DNA of 64,000 bases from Anthopleura xanthogrammica. Lineage: Eukaryota; Cnidaria; Anthozoa; Actiniaria; Actiniidae. The first letter of the stretch is position 1, and every line of letters starts with the position of its first letter. The stretch is from NCBI GenBank assembly GCA_964019055.1, contig OZ025211.1:7752400-7816399 (forward strand), read 5' to 3'. Below the pieces are notes generated by a model. The model was not told where the DNA came from. It saw only the letters and a program-made list of their open reading frames with translations, and searched no databases. Shown one piece after another: positions 1 to 13,300 of this stretch. Made by a program: the position numbers and the translations under genes.

Positions 1-83
1 GAAGTTTGTACATTTGTCGTAATTATCGTGATAGTTGGATATACAATTTTGCAATGTTTTCCAGTTGTATGAATTATTGTAAT

Positions 84-125
84 GGCAAAGTAGGTTTTTG
101 TGGATGTCAATCAAGACGTTTCAAG
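84..125 (+). repeat. Degenerate fragment of the 60.9-kb foldback family
   Basis: CAAAGTAGGTTTTTGTGGAT followed by GTCAATCAAGACGTTTCAA is about 85% like 60969-61007 of the foldback in the P-like element. It lies in the first GTF3C1 intron of the window (1-291), where nothing else is recognisable. Confidence 0.45.
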
Positions 126-291
126 TTGATATTCCACTGGTATGAGCCTTTGAAAACTTTTGTTTTTCAGGTAGTATCATGGAAGCACATACTAACACCA
201 ACACTACCTACATACTGTCATCCCAACTTTAGTTTTCTTACAATCAGACTACCAACATCATCTAATATATGCTTATTGTTTAATTTTTAAG

Positions 292-3200
292 GAGCAGAAC
301 ATTGATGTGAGCATGAACCATTACAGTTTGGTTAACGATGGCAAGATAAGAGGATCTTGTCCTGAATATAAAACAAGAAAAGATTTGACGTCTGAGATAA
401 GAAGTACGTCAGGACAGTGTGTCGTATCTCTTAAAGAAGCACAAAACAGGTAATTTGTAGAGAATCATTTTGATAGAGCGGTTTTTGTATGAGTGGGAAA
501 TGGTATGGCAGATTTGTAGCCATATTGAATGCAGTGATGGGGCTAAACCACTCAAAGAGTAGGGCTAAACCACTCAAAGAGTAGGGCTAAACCACTGGGG
601 GCTAATTGTGGAAAATGTTCACAAACATTTGCTCCTATTTTTTGTGTAATTAATACAATTAATGATTGGTGTGATTGATTTAGGTGGGGAGACAGGCTTG
701 TGATGGTTGCCTCACAGGAGATGAGGAGTAAGGTTCTGTTGCCTGACGATGTAGATCCTAATGTAATCTTGAGTGATGTTGAATACTGTATCCTGGAGCA
801 TGTGGCTCAGGCAAGAAACAAAGGACGACTGCAGCGATGTATCAATATCTTCCTGAAAATAGATTCTAGAACAACTTTTCATTTCTTGAAGAAGATGGGC
901 AAGATTGGCCTTGTAACAAAACAGGTGTGATATTTACAGCACTTTTCACTTTTCTGCGACCTACGGACTCTAGAAGTCTGTCCTTTAGGCTTCTGTCAAT
1001 CAAATTTAGGATGCACCCAAATCATTCTGATAGAGAGTGATAAAGAAATCCCTTCAGAAAATAGCTGTCTCGTCACAGGAATTTCCTTATTGCTTGATCT
1101 TAATGAAATCACCCCAAAGCTGAAACGCCAGGCAACTGTGTCCGGTTCTGCCTACTGTATTCTGACACTGTTTTCGCATTTCACTTGTCTTTGAGAATAA
1201 ATTTGATATTAAACTATACTCATATTGATTTTTATTGTTTACAGAGATTTGTTGCACATAATACGATCGCAACAAATATTTGTACCAACATTATTAAACT
1301 CAAGAGATTTCATTCTCCTTGCTACCACAAATATGATGTGTTGGGACATCAGATATGTAACAAACTGCTGGAACAACCTGACCACATAATGGCACTGAAA
1401 GACCTTAGGGAATTTTGTGAAAAAAGTGTAAGTATCTCAGTCTCCTAGACTGCTATCCATCCTTCTTACAGCATGACCTACAAAAGTATGACCACATTTA
1501 ATGTTTCACATACTTTTATGCACCAGCTTTTGTATGTTGAACTGACATATTTTGATGTGAAGTTAGCTTGTTTTACCAAGTAAGTCATGTAAAAGCTTGT
1601 TTGGCAGTAAAAAGCCCTTGCATAGAAGTATGTGAAATACATTAAATTTGGTCATGCATTTTTTATTGATCCATCTACCCAATGGAATGCCTGGTTGGAA
1701 GGTCGATTCATGAATGAAATTATTTGTATCTTGAATCAACTGCTGCCACCCAGTTGGCTCAGTTGGTTAAGCACTCAAATTTCCTGCAGGAGGTTATGGT
1801 TTGAGTCCCAGTCAGACCTTGTAATTACATCAGTCTATAAATGGTTAGACCTTCACATGGCTTGGATGACCACATTTAGACTGGTCCCATCCCTAATCAA
1901 CTAGAGAAGTTTAAAGTGGACCATGAGTTTATCAGTTGAATTACTGTGACAGTCATCCTCTATAAACAAAGCTGATTTATTTTATTTTTCTGACCAAAGG
2001 GAACAAGAGAACGCATCTTCAAAAGGGTCCGTCAAGACCTTCAATCCTCAGGGCATGTTAAGATAGTAATGAAGAGAGTCCCAAGCAAAGCAAAGACAAA
2101 TACAACTAGACCAAACAGAGGAAACCTTAGACACTACATTAAACTGATTAAACCTTTCTCTCTTTCTGACAACAAACAAGATGACAATGATGATGATGAT
2201 GATGATGAGGAGGAGGATGATGATGATGATAACATTCAAATTTGTGGTGAGTTGTTACAGGACTTGATGTACTTGCATTTATTTAAAATGGTAGAATTGA
2301 GAAGACACCTATGATCTGTGTCAACATTTGTTTCTTGTGTTTTTAGTAGAGTTTTTCCTTCCATATTTAAATGTTCAGTAAAACAAACCTCTATTCAGCA
2401 GACACCCTTTATTAAGTGAACACCAGACAAGGTCCTGAAGGTGTCCACATAATAGAGGTATCACTGTATTTACTGTAAAACAAACCTCTAGAGTGGACAC
2501 CCTTTATTAAGTGGACACCAGGCAAGGTCCCGAAGGTGTCCACTTAATAGAGGTATCACTGTATTTACTGTAAAACAAACCTCTGTTCAGTTGACACCCT
2601 TTATTAAGTGGACACCAGGCAAGGTCCTGAAGGTGTCCACTTAATAGAGGTATCACTGTATTTACTGTAAAACAAACCTCTGTTCAGTTGAAACCCTTTA
2701 TTAAGTGGACACCAGGCAAGGTCCTGAAGGTGTCCACTTAATAGAGGTATCACTGTATTTACTGTAAAACAATCATCAATTCAGTGGACACCCTATATTA
2801 AGTGAACACCAGGCAAGGTCCTGAATCTGTATGTACATGTACCTACCATGTACCATAAGCAGTAGCTGTAGTTACTGTTATGTAATTGATGGGTACTCCT
2901 TTTTTCTACAGATGGTAATCCAAATCCTACTGTGGTAGTTGAGCTGTCCCTTTTGAAGCAAATGTATGACTTCATTGAAAGCAAAGCTGAACATGGAATA
3001 CGAAATATGGTACAGATAATAGACCATCTTATGACGTCTAAATATATGTACAGTATAGGGGGATGAATACAGAAGGGGGTGTTTGACTGAGTTTCCACCA
3101 AAGTAATAGACCTTTAAGCAGCTGTCTTACATTTCAACTATATATGTCATTCTCTTTGCAGGACATTGATAAAGCACTAAAGATTTCTCGTTATGAACGG

Positions 3201-6200
3201 CGTGCCCTGGTGAACACCCTTGAAAAATTGGGTCATATCAAACAATTTTTGACTTATGGTGGACGACAGTCATTCCTAAGGTATTGTAATAATGCAACCC
3301 TATAACCTATTATTTTCCCACTATTTGCTCACTATTGTCTATTATGATTACAGCGCAATGCACAAAAGTATGACCACTTTTAATATATTTGCATACTTCT
3401 ATGCAAACTTAAGGCTTTTCGCTTTTTACCTCTTTTGGTAAAACCAGGCAGCTTCTCCTCAAATGTGTACAAAATCCTGTGCATAGAATTATGCGAATAC
3501 ATTAAATGTGGTCATACTTTTGCGTGTTGCACTGTAATGCAAATTTTCTTAACCTTACAACCCAGACAATAGGCCACATATGACTCGAGCCATTTGGATT
3601 TTTTGCTTTTGTCCATCAAATTTCCAACAGTATGATTTAAGTAATAGGTGATTCTTTTGCAACAAAAACACCTAATACTTACATGCATCTCAGTTGTTGA
3701 ATTAAGATCTTTCAACAATTGATTTCCACTTAGGTTAGTTACATCACACCCCCTAAGTGACCTGTCTTTACCATGATCATAGACCACGCTCGCTCATATG
3801 AGTTCCTGTAGCTCAGTGGCCTACAGCATCAGCTCAAATCCCACCAGGAGCTTGAAATTTTTTTCCGAGGAAAATTTTGCTTGAAGAAGTTCTTGTATGA
3901 GTTAACTAACTTACTAATTATGTATTTTTTTTAATTAATGGAAGCCAAAACCAGAGACATCTTGACAGTGCAATTGATTTGAAATTTAGACTTCCAGTAG
4001 CCTTCCCAGTATCAGCTAGTGTATGACTATGTTTAGTAAACCTTTTTTATAAAGGGTGATATAAACCTTGAAATTAAAAATTATCATTTTATCTATTCTT
4101 TTGTGTTTTAGATATGTCGCAACTCCATATGTAGAGGCAAGTTCCTATTTATCAAAATTGCTTGAAGAGGAAAAAAAGTTGGATGCCTCGAAAACTGTTG
4201 CTGGTACTGGTAAATCTTCTCCTTCCATGGGAACCCCTGCACAGACACCATTAGACTCTCCTTGCCCTTCACCTGGACAGTCTACACAGTCCACAGAGAC
4301 TATGGGTAAGTTAAAATGGTAAAAGAAATTTCATTGTTGTTGCTATACCATCATAACTGTGCCATATGCCTTGACATTTATCATTAGTCCTTTTAAAGTT
4401 TTTGTTTTTCACACATACAAATGATTATAGCTTGACAATATGGCTATGCTAGTGGCTGCCTTCATCAGATGATAAATAAATATGTTTTTAATTATTTGAT
4501 TAATTAAAAAATAAAATGAGAATTAACAGTGGATTCCACAGGGTGGCGTGGGAAATAGGTGAAGAGGCAGTATATAGCAGTTAAGCAATCCCATTTCTGT
4601 CTCAAGTCATATGCAGTGATTTCCAAGGCTGCAAATAAGTACCAGTCATCAAACAAATGTCCAGTAAAAACGACCACTTGACTGGTAAATGATTCCCATT
4701 CTCTGGACATTTGACCAGCAACACTTGGGTTTGACAGGTCAAATATTCCTCTGGCCTGCCAAATAAACTGCTTATCCAAAACAAAAAAAATTGCAGTCTT
4801 GGATATTAATAGACCTCTTGCAAGCGATGTCAAAGCAGATTAATTTGGAGGGGGAAAAAACAAAAGAATTTCAATTTCCAGAGAATTGGAACCTATTGTT
4901 TTGTCCTCCAAATTGAGCTGCATTCCGACGTGCTGCAAGGGGTCTATATCTAACATGGTATTCATAATTATTCTGTACATGTAGATATAGAAATCAAAGA
5001 TATTACCGTGGATGAAAAGAAACGAAAAACCAAGTCTGCTCTTGGTTAGTAGTCCAATATGATGATCATTTTAGACCCCTTGCACGTGACCTCAGAGCAG
5101 CTTAATTTGGAGGACAAAACAAAAAAATTTTACTCTCCTGAGAATCGGAATCTATTGTTTTGTCCTCCAAATTGAGCTGCATTCCGACGTGCTGCAAGAG
5201 GTCTATATACTATTTGTCATTTTTATAAATTTGTATTTATGAGATTTTCTCAAGTTCAACTGTTTCCTTTTGTATCTGTAGTTGGAAAGGTGACTTATCG
5301 AACACTGAAGAGGAATAATTTTATCATTGATTATCTGAAAAAACAAAAGGTTGTCAAGGGATTTCTCCCCATTCTTAAGGTATGGTATATTTCTTCAGAT
5401 ATGTATTTCTGGTCAGTCTGCTTACTGTAGCTTGCTTTGTAGCGTTCCCAAGTGGATTTGCCGGGATGGGTAAAACTTGTGGGGACTTGTGGAATCATCA
5501 TATCCCATACATCAGTTCACTGATCACAGACAAAGCATTCAATCGAGGCTCCAAGGTAGTTTCAAAGGATTATTCAAATTTGAACCTTGCAGCCTCAACT
5601 GAATGCTTTGTGTTTGACCAGAGAACTGATGTATGGGAAGTGGTGAATTAGATTTTTACACTAGTGATTTGATATTTAAACTCTTATAAATGTTCTTCAT
5701 CTGTAGGCTATCCAAGAAGCAGAGGAAAAGGAAGGTCTGGAAAGCAAGATGGATCGTGTTTGCCTAAAAAAGTATTAAGAATTATCGTTTGTGATTTTTA
5801 TCTCATTCTTTTGAATTTTCACAGTTACTTATTCTATCAACTTAAGGCTTTTTTAGAATGAAAAATATTATTCATCGTGGAAATGTATTAAAGAAATGAT
5901 ACTTATTCGTTTGTCTCACGATTGAGGGTGTTCTACGAATGACCCTCAATCTTGAGACAACACACGAATAAGTATCATTTCTTTAAGGCTTTTTTGTTCT
6001 ACACAGGTCACTCACCAAACTTATTGATGATGGGCTGATCAAGAGAATGGCTACTGTTATTAACATCAATGATACCAGCCATAATGTAAGTATTAGTGAG
6101 TTTTCTCATCGCTTGCCATCAAAATCATCATCATCATCAGCAGCAGCAGCATCATCACAACCACCATCATCAAAACTACTATTATCATTATTAGACCAGG

Positions 6201-7338
6201 TTTCAAATAAAGAGATCTTTGAAAGAACTGTTCAGACATCTCTAATTAATATCTTGAGACAAGAACGGTTAATATGGCTTGGTCACGTCGTACGCATGTC
6301 TTCAACACACTTGCCTCGCCGATTACTTCATTGGGAACCAACAGGGCGCCGTCGCCCGGTCAGGCAACGCATGCGTTGGAGGGACGCAGTCGCGAGGGAT
6401 CTACAATGTACAGGAGACCGGCATCTCCTTCGAGGAGGCACAATGGCAGCACAAGACAGAAAACGTTGGCGATCCTTTGTGTTGGCGCTATGTGCGCTTG
6501 CCCCACGACAGCAATGATGATGATGATGATGATGATGATATTATCATTATTGTCATCATCATCTTTAATAAACACATTACCATCATCATCATCAGTGGTT
6601 AATATGTTAATAGTATCGCATCTAAGATACAGGAAGGCTTTATTGCATTCTGTTTTATCTTACAGGCTGAATTCTATCTAGACATATCAGTCAGTCCTCA
6701 AGACTCAGTAGTACGAGTTGCCATTGATCAATGCCGATTTCGATTATACGGAGAAGCAAATAGATCAAAGGTATAGAGTTACGCTGGATGATAACCCTAT
6801 GCATGTTAAGTGAATATTACATACCAGTTTATTCTTAGTTATACAATCAATCAATCAATCAATCAATTTATTAAAGTCATAGCGTGGGACTAGGGTACCC
6901 TAATTATCCGAAAACGTATGACAAGTTATCCTGTTGTCCTGTTGTCCTGCTCTTTTATTTGGTCAGCAAAGCGGTAACCCCCCCCCCCCCCCCCCCTCAC
7001 CGATCTGAGTCCAATGGGTCGGGTCGCGGGTTTTATTCCCACGGACGCCACATTATTAACATATGTATGTTTGTTTGATGTGGTTCTATACCTTGCAAAG
7101 AGTGTTTTTCTCTGGTTTTCTTCCTTCTCAAAAATCAACTTGTGAGTTCAGTTTGAAACAGGTCATCATATGTACTACTGACTTTTCAGCTTGGAAGTTT
7201 CTGTTAGATATCTGTTATTGTGTTGTTGTATAGGCTTCAAGTAGAAAGAGAACCAAGACAGAAGCTGACACTGATGAACACAAAGAGGAAGAGGAAGACG
7301 ATGAAGACGTTGATCCAGACAAGATCATTTCAGATCAT
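292..7338 (+). CDS. GTF3C1: GTF3C1 exons 1-13 of the window: B-block DNA-binding region and acidic tract
   Basis: Exons: 292-449, 684-924, 1245-1427, 2000-2246, 2912-3009, 3162-3280, 4112-4305, 4985-5044, 5282-5379, 5707-5771, 6007-6085, 6666-6770, 7234-7338. Exons 2-3 carry the B-block-binding winged helix (YCILEHV..., then KLKRFHSP...KYD). Exon 4 ends in a run of Asp/Glu encoded by a (GAT)n microsatellite; an acidic run at this place is also known in the human protein, so the microsatellite is coding. Exons 9-12 match the segment that starts TYRLLKRRNLII in vertebrates (here TYRTLKRNNFII). Splice phases agree across every junction. Confidence 0.9.
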
Positions 7339-10300
7339 GTAGGTTTAGTGGTGCATGGATGTATTGTTGTTAATCATCAAGCTGTCATCCATCCATCCAT
7401 CCCTCCCTCCCTCCCTCCCTCCGTCCGTCCATCCATCTATCTCTCCGTCCGTCCGTCCGTCCTTTATTACTATCCACGTCTTACTTCATATTTATATATA
7501 TTTCCTTTTCAGAGCTTAAGGTATAAATACGGTTACCTGGCCAAGTTCCCCCGCATGCGTCTCCTCCATGAATATCTATGGCAGGTAATTTTTGGAATCA
7601 AACAAAGAAATCAAGAAACTAAAACCGACCTGCCATCTACAGTAAAACCCGAACCCAAGCCTTCTGGATCGGTGGACTCTGGATCTGAAAAAACAGCGAG
7701 CAAAACAAGCGAAGTCAAAATAGAAAAGTTGAGCTCGGGTGAATTTGATCCCAAAACTCATGATTATGACTGGATTGATTACCTGGAGCCATTTCCTTTA
7801 TATGACATGCCGTTAGGCTGGTTCAAACTGGGTGATGCTACGTCTATTATGCCGCTGTCTGTGTTCTGTAACATTATGGGCATTGTGACAGAGGTACAGT
7901 GAATATTTACTGCGTTACTATTGTAATGTTTTTCTCGGTTACCTTTCTTCTGAACTACTGGTGTTGGGTGGAGAACACCCTCCTAAAATTAGAAATTTTA
8001 AAATAACAAGAGTAAAAGCCCTTAAAGGGGCACTTGGATGAAAATCGATGAAAATTAAAAATGCCTTGAAACTTGGTTAAACTTATCTATATGGCCCCAA
8101 TAGTAGCCAAGCAACATATTTTCTTCACAGTCAAAATTTGCGGATAAAAATTATATATATTTTTCAGCATCTAAATTGTGAGTAAATGACGTCATTTACT
8201 CAACCCAATTGTTCTATTAGTTTTTAAACCAAAATTTCTCAACTGCGAGTGGCTCCCAGGCTAAAACTTTTGCCAATCTGGTTTTCATAATCATGATTGA
8301 GTCATATTATTCTTAAATACTTGAACTATTCGGACTTTCAAAATATGGGGCGTTTTCATCCAAGTGCCCCTTTAAAGAATCCTAGTCAACTACAATGCAC
8401 TGTGCGCCTATATCATTGTTTACATACAAAATTTACCTTAGATTCGTTCCCAAAATGTATAAAATCTCACCAAAAGAATAAAAGAACTACTTATCACTGC
8501 ATCTTGATGGTTTTAAAGCTTCGCTTGAATAACAAGACCGATGAAACTGGATTCCCAAACTTCGCCTACAAAACTCCTATTTTGCCTGGCAGAGTGGATT
8601 GCATTGTTTTCGGCGCGTAGTGCATTGTAGTTGACTAGGATTCTTTAGAAGCTGCTAAATGGTTCTCTTCATTGGTTTATACCGATGGAGTTCCTGTGGT
8701 GGAACTGAAGTTCCCGCTAAAATGCGCGCTCCCCCCCCCCCCCCCCCCCCAATTCTAGGACTAGGTATACACCCCTGTTATAAGCTCAGGTGAACAGTGA
8801 AGAAGTAAGGCCATTTCGCTCGAGGTTATCTTGCACCAGTGTTCATGTTGCGTTATGGCGGAGGCGAACTAACAAATGCGAAGCGCCCTACAACATGGCT
8901 GCCATGTAACTTCTCTATTTTGCTTTTTTCTCCTCAGGTTGATGGTCTTGACGAATATTACAACAATCCTAAACTAAAACACACGCTCTTTAAAGATCTG
9001 CCAAATAAGATGCAACGACTACTGAAACATAAAGGGTAAGTTAAAACTGATGCTAAAGCTACGCTAATTACAGCAGTTTTCGTATGACAAGCGCGCGGCG
9101 CGAACGCGGTCGTGACACGGCAAGGCACCAATCACATTGCGCGAGAATATACTCTCCATCCAATCAAATGCCCGAAACACTGCACTGCCAGGCCAATCAT
9201 ATTTCACGAGAAAAAAAAATCAGCCAATGAAAGTTTTGAAAAGCACCACAGTCATGGCATGGCACGCATATAGCACCAAGCTTTTCACTTTTTTCATACG
9301 AAGACTGCTCTATAGAAACAAGTCAAGTCTGAGAGATCACGGGGGCGTATCAGACTACGGACCTTTTAGCTTTGGTGACAGCGCACTTACCATCTTAGCT
9401 TAGGGAGGAGGGAGGGAGACCACCACTGCTTAGCCACGCTAACTCCGGGCCGTTCAATAATTTTCAAATCAACTTTGAATTTTTCGACTTCCTATGACAT
9501 TGCATCGCATCTTTATATTGATTTTTACAGACGTTACAGGCAAAGTCTCTGTGATATTGTCAGTAACTTGATGTGTGCTGGTCTACTGACCCCCAAACAA
9601 CCCATACCAAATGAAAGATTGATGGTGAGTGAAAAAACAGATAATTCCATTGCTTTATTGATTGTGATAGTTAAAGTAAAGTTTAACTAAACTGATTCTA
9701 ACACCAGTGGGAAACGTACGGTATTGAATTACAGCACGTAAACGGTACGACTACCCTGGTTCCAGAGGCGCTTTTCAATGGCTTTTATACGGCGAGCCGT
9801 GGCGCCACGGTTCGCCTTATATAAAAGCGCCTCTGGAACCAGGGTACGGTACGACATGTCGTAACACTGAAATGGCTTCCCATGAGAATGGTTTTCGTAT
9901 GTGTGGGAAACGTAGGGTATTGGCTTACAGCACGAACACGATACGACATGCCGTAACACTGAAATGGCTTCCCATGAGAATGGTTTTCCTATGAGTGGGA
10001 AACGTCGGTATTGACTTACAGCACGTACACGGTATACGACATGCCGTAACATTGAAATGGCTTCCCATTGTCTTCCAGTAATTCATCCAATCACAACGCG
10101 TAGTTCTATGGCTACGGTAAGATACGGTATAAATACAGTACGACTTTGCTACGACTTTGCCGTATCGTTTCCCACTCTTACGAAAACCGCTGTATTGTGC
10201 GACAAATTGCACGTCTTGGTTGGCGCCAGTAATAATTATTCTTATCTTTCTTTTCGCAGACAGAGGTTCATTTCAATAGAGGGGCAATAGTTGTAGACAC

Positions 10301-13300
10301 TTCCACTTCACTGCCAAACTACGATCACATCCGACAACCCGCCAGCCACAAGTTTTCCTCCAAGAAGTTTTTGTTTAACGCCTTTAATAATGTACAGGCA
10401 TACTGGGATGAAGTGATGTGTGTTGCTCTCAACACCCCACTGGGTAAGTACAACAGTCTAATCCAAGAATGGTGGAATAAGGGAATCAAGGGTGGCAAGT
10501 AGTAGTGTACTCGCCTCTCACCTCTGAGGTCACGAGTTCGATTCCCAGACTCGGAAACATTTTGTCGGAGAAAAACCTTCGAAGCACAGGAGAGAACCAA
10601 CTAGAAACTCTACTTACACATATAACACCGAGTCCGGGAATGAACCCCTGATCGCATTGGTGAGCTGAGTTGGTTACTTGGTTCTCTTTCTGACTCCGAG
10701 GGTTTTTCCGGTTTTTCCTCACTCCTTTCAAACCGACCCTAACTAATTCAAACTGTTTAGAACTGTGCTCCAGGGTCATACACGACTGTATAGCGGCTGC
10801 CAGAGGCGCCTTCTCATGCTTTCAGTTCGACCTCGTTGAGCTGCGTCACTGCTGTACTTGCGGTGGTGATTAGCGATGACACAGAGGCGAGTGCTCTCAC
10901 CGCTACACCACCCGTGCTTAGTAGTGGGTGCTCCGCGGTCTTCAGAGAGTTGTATAAAGAATTTAATCTCTTCTGTCATGATGTTCTTAATGGCATGGAT
11001 GCTTTATTATTTTATAAATCCATACATCATGCACTGTTTATATGTATTTTATCATCTTAGGTATGCGTCGAGCTTACCGACTTCCCAAAGACAGAAGGTG
11101 GTTCAAATTCAGCTACTCTGAGGCGCCAGTCATATTGGAGGACAACATTGCTCCACCGCCTGGCGACGGCAAGGGTGCTTGTGGTTTTGATACATGGCTT
11201 CATGCTCACATTGGCAGAAACTGGAGTTTTAGTGGTAGGTGTTGTACTTGGTTGAACCAATTGCTATTTACTGTGATTGCCAAGATTAATTTACCCAGTT
11301 CAGACGTCGAACTTTTGCCGCGTCCAATCTAATCAGAATTGCCTTTGGGGTTGAGTACTCTTTCCCTTAAACTTGTAAGAGTATGTAGACTAAACTGAAT
11401 CCTTATCGCGTATCGCCGCCTCCTGACGCTAAGCAAAAGATCGGATGTCTTATATGGTATTACATTGCGGTCTCTTAGTCTGGCTTCAAAGTCAATTAGA
11501 TTCGACGCGGCAAACGTTCGACGTCTGAACTAGGCTTAAGATATCTATACGTACTTGCAAAATGCAATTTGAAACTCTAATCAAGCGCGCGCCTTTTTCT
11601 ATCGATTTTGTCTTGAATTACTGTTTAGTTTTCAGAAATATATTTTGTCGTCATTTTGTTTATGTTTTTAGGAGCCCCAATGAAGTTTGAAATTAAATAT
11701 TCAGGAATCAAGTACGTATTGCATTCAGACACTTGTATTGCTTATGGGAAAAAAGAGCTGTATTGCGCTGTCAATGTACCCCTTTCACGTGACGTCAAAG
11801 CAGCTCAGTTTGGAGGACAAAACAAAATAATTTCAATCTCCTGAGAATTGGATGATCGTAAGATTTGTTATTGGTATTTTTTGTTATCTACAAAACCGAG
11901 CCTTAATGTTTACCAACCAAGATGTTGTTTACCAACCCAGGATTCCTTAAAGTAGATAGTAAGAGCAAATTTCGTATTATTCAGTGCGCGAGATCATTGA
12001 TCATCCAAAAAAATGCCGTCACGGTCACGGTACATCACGGGCGTTTTTCTAATTCCTACGAAATTTGCACAAAATTGGTTTCTTTTTCACTATGCAGAAT
12101 TCGTTGTTCACAAGACAACTCGAAATAGGCATCTAGAGTTGTAAAATTTACGGCTTCTGTGCGTTTGATTTTAGAAGCATTAGTATAAAGGATGTTGAAC
12201 CACCTACAAAAAAGGCAAAGAAAACTGGCAAAGAACCTTCTAAGAAAACCAAATCAAAGGGGACTGACGTGGCCGACAAACCCAAACCAAAGAGCAAGTC
12301 GAAACGGCCCTCATTTGGTAATAATACATTAGATTTTTTTGGCTTCTTTTCTTTTAATTTTTCCGTTCTTTTCTTTTCACTCCGTTCCATTGGCCTTTTT
12401 TCCTTTCGTTTCATTGTTACCTTTCTTTTTCTTTTCAACCCTCTTCTTCTTTCAAGCTTTTCAGCTTGTTCAATTTTGTTTGTATGTTGTCTTCTTTTGT
12501 TCTTTCTCTTTCTTTCTACTTTGTTTTGTGTTCGTTTTTCAGCTTTTTCTGGCTCTTTTGTCTCCCTCCAATTTTTGCTTTTCCCTTTCCCACCTTTCTT
12601 TTCTCTTCCATTCCTTTCTTTTCTCTACATTTTTCTTTTTGCATTTACATTCCATTTTTTTTTTCTTTTCCTTCCTTTTCCTTCCTTTTCCTTCATTTTC
12701 TTTCCCTTCCCTTCTATTGCCTTTCCTTCCTTCTCTCTCCTTTTAACTGTGCAATAATTTATTTCAGAGAACCTGATAATAAGGCCTGCGAAGAAGCCAA
12801 AAAGTGTTGGAACAAATATAAGAGCACCTTGCTTCCCCGACAAAAAGCAACAGAAGCAGACGCAGAATGCTAGCAAACATCTAAGTATGTTTTTTTTTAA
12901 CAAATATATTTTTTCTATTACTTCCCTCCCTTCCTTCCCTCTTTTTTCTCCCTTTCTTTCGTCCATTAATTCTTTAATCCATCCATTATATTTTGTTATA
13001 TTTTATTATTATTCTTTTTTAGTTTCAGTCGATGATGTCGATAGAGAAGCCATAACAAAGGTTGTAGGACTGCGGAAGACTTTCTCGACAGATATAGACA
13101 AAATAGTACGTATAGGTTGAGGCAATAGCAGATAACAGAGTTACACTCTATTGCTTTCAAACAATTGTTTCAAGTCGAGGCACTGGGGTCAATTTTCACA
13201 GGGCCGTAGCAAGCCTTGACAACTTGGGGGAGGGCACAAACCAATAGAGCATAATTCTGATATTTGCTATTCAGACGAGACGTAGGGGCGTCATTCGTAG

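Noticed and set aside
1745..1835. Functional tRNA gene (also at 3795, 10486, 16325, 48690)
   Set aside because: A and B boxes are present but no acceptor stem or anticodon arm can be paired; these are SINE heads.
4504..4833. 109-codon frame on the minus strand in a GTF3C1 intron
   Set aside because: Its start lies in the TAGACC MITE and the rest has no recognisable motif.
6047..6517. 156-codon frame as a separate gene
   Set aside because: It is GTF3C1 exon 11 read into its intron and then a LINE remnant by chance in frame.
12269..12873. Overlapping Phe/Ser/Leu-rich frames of 135-162 codons
   Set aside because: They cross a polypyrimidine intron of GTF3C1; the spliced frame explains the coding parts on either side.
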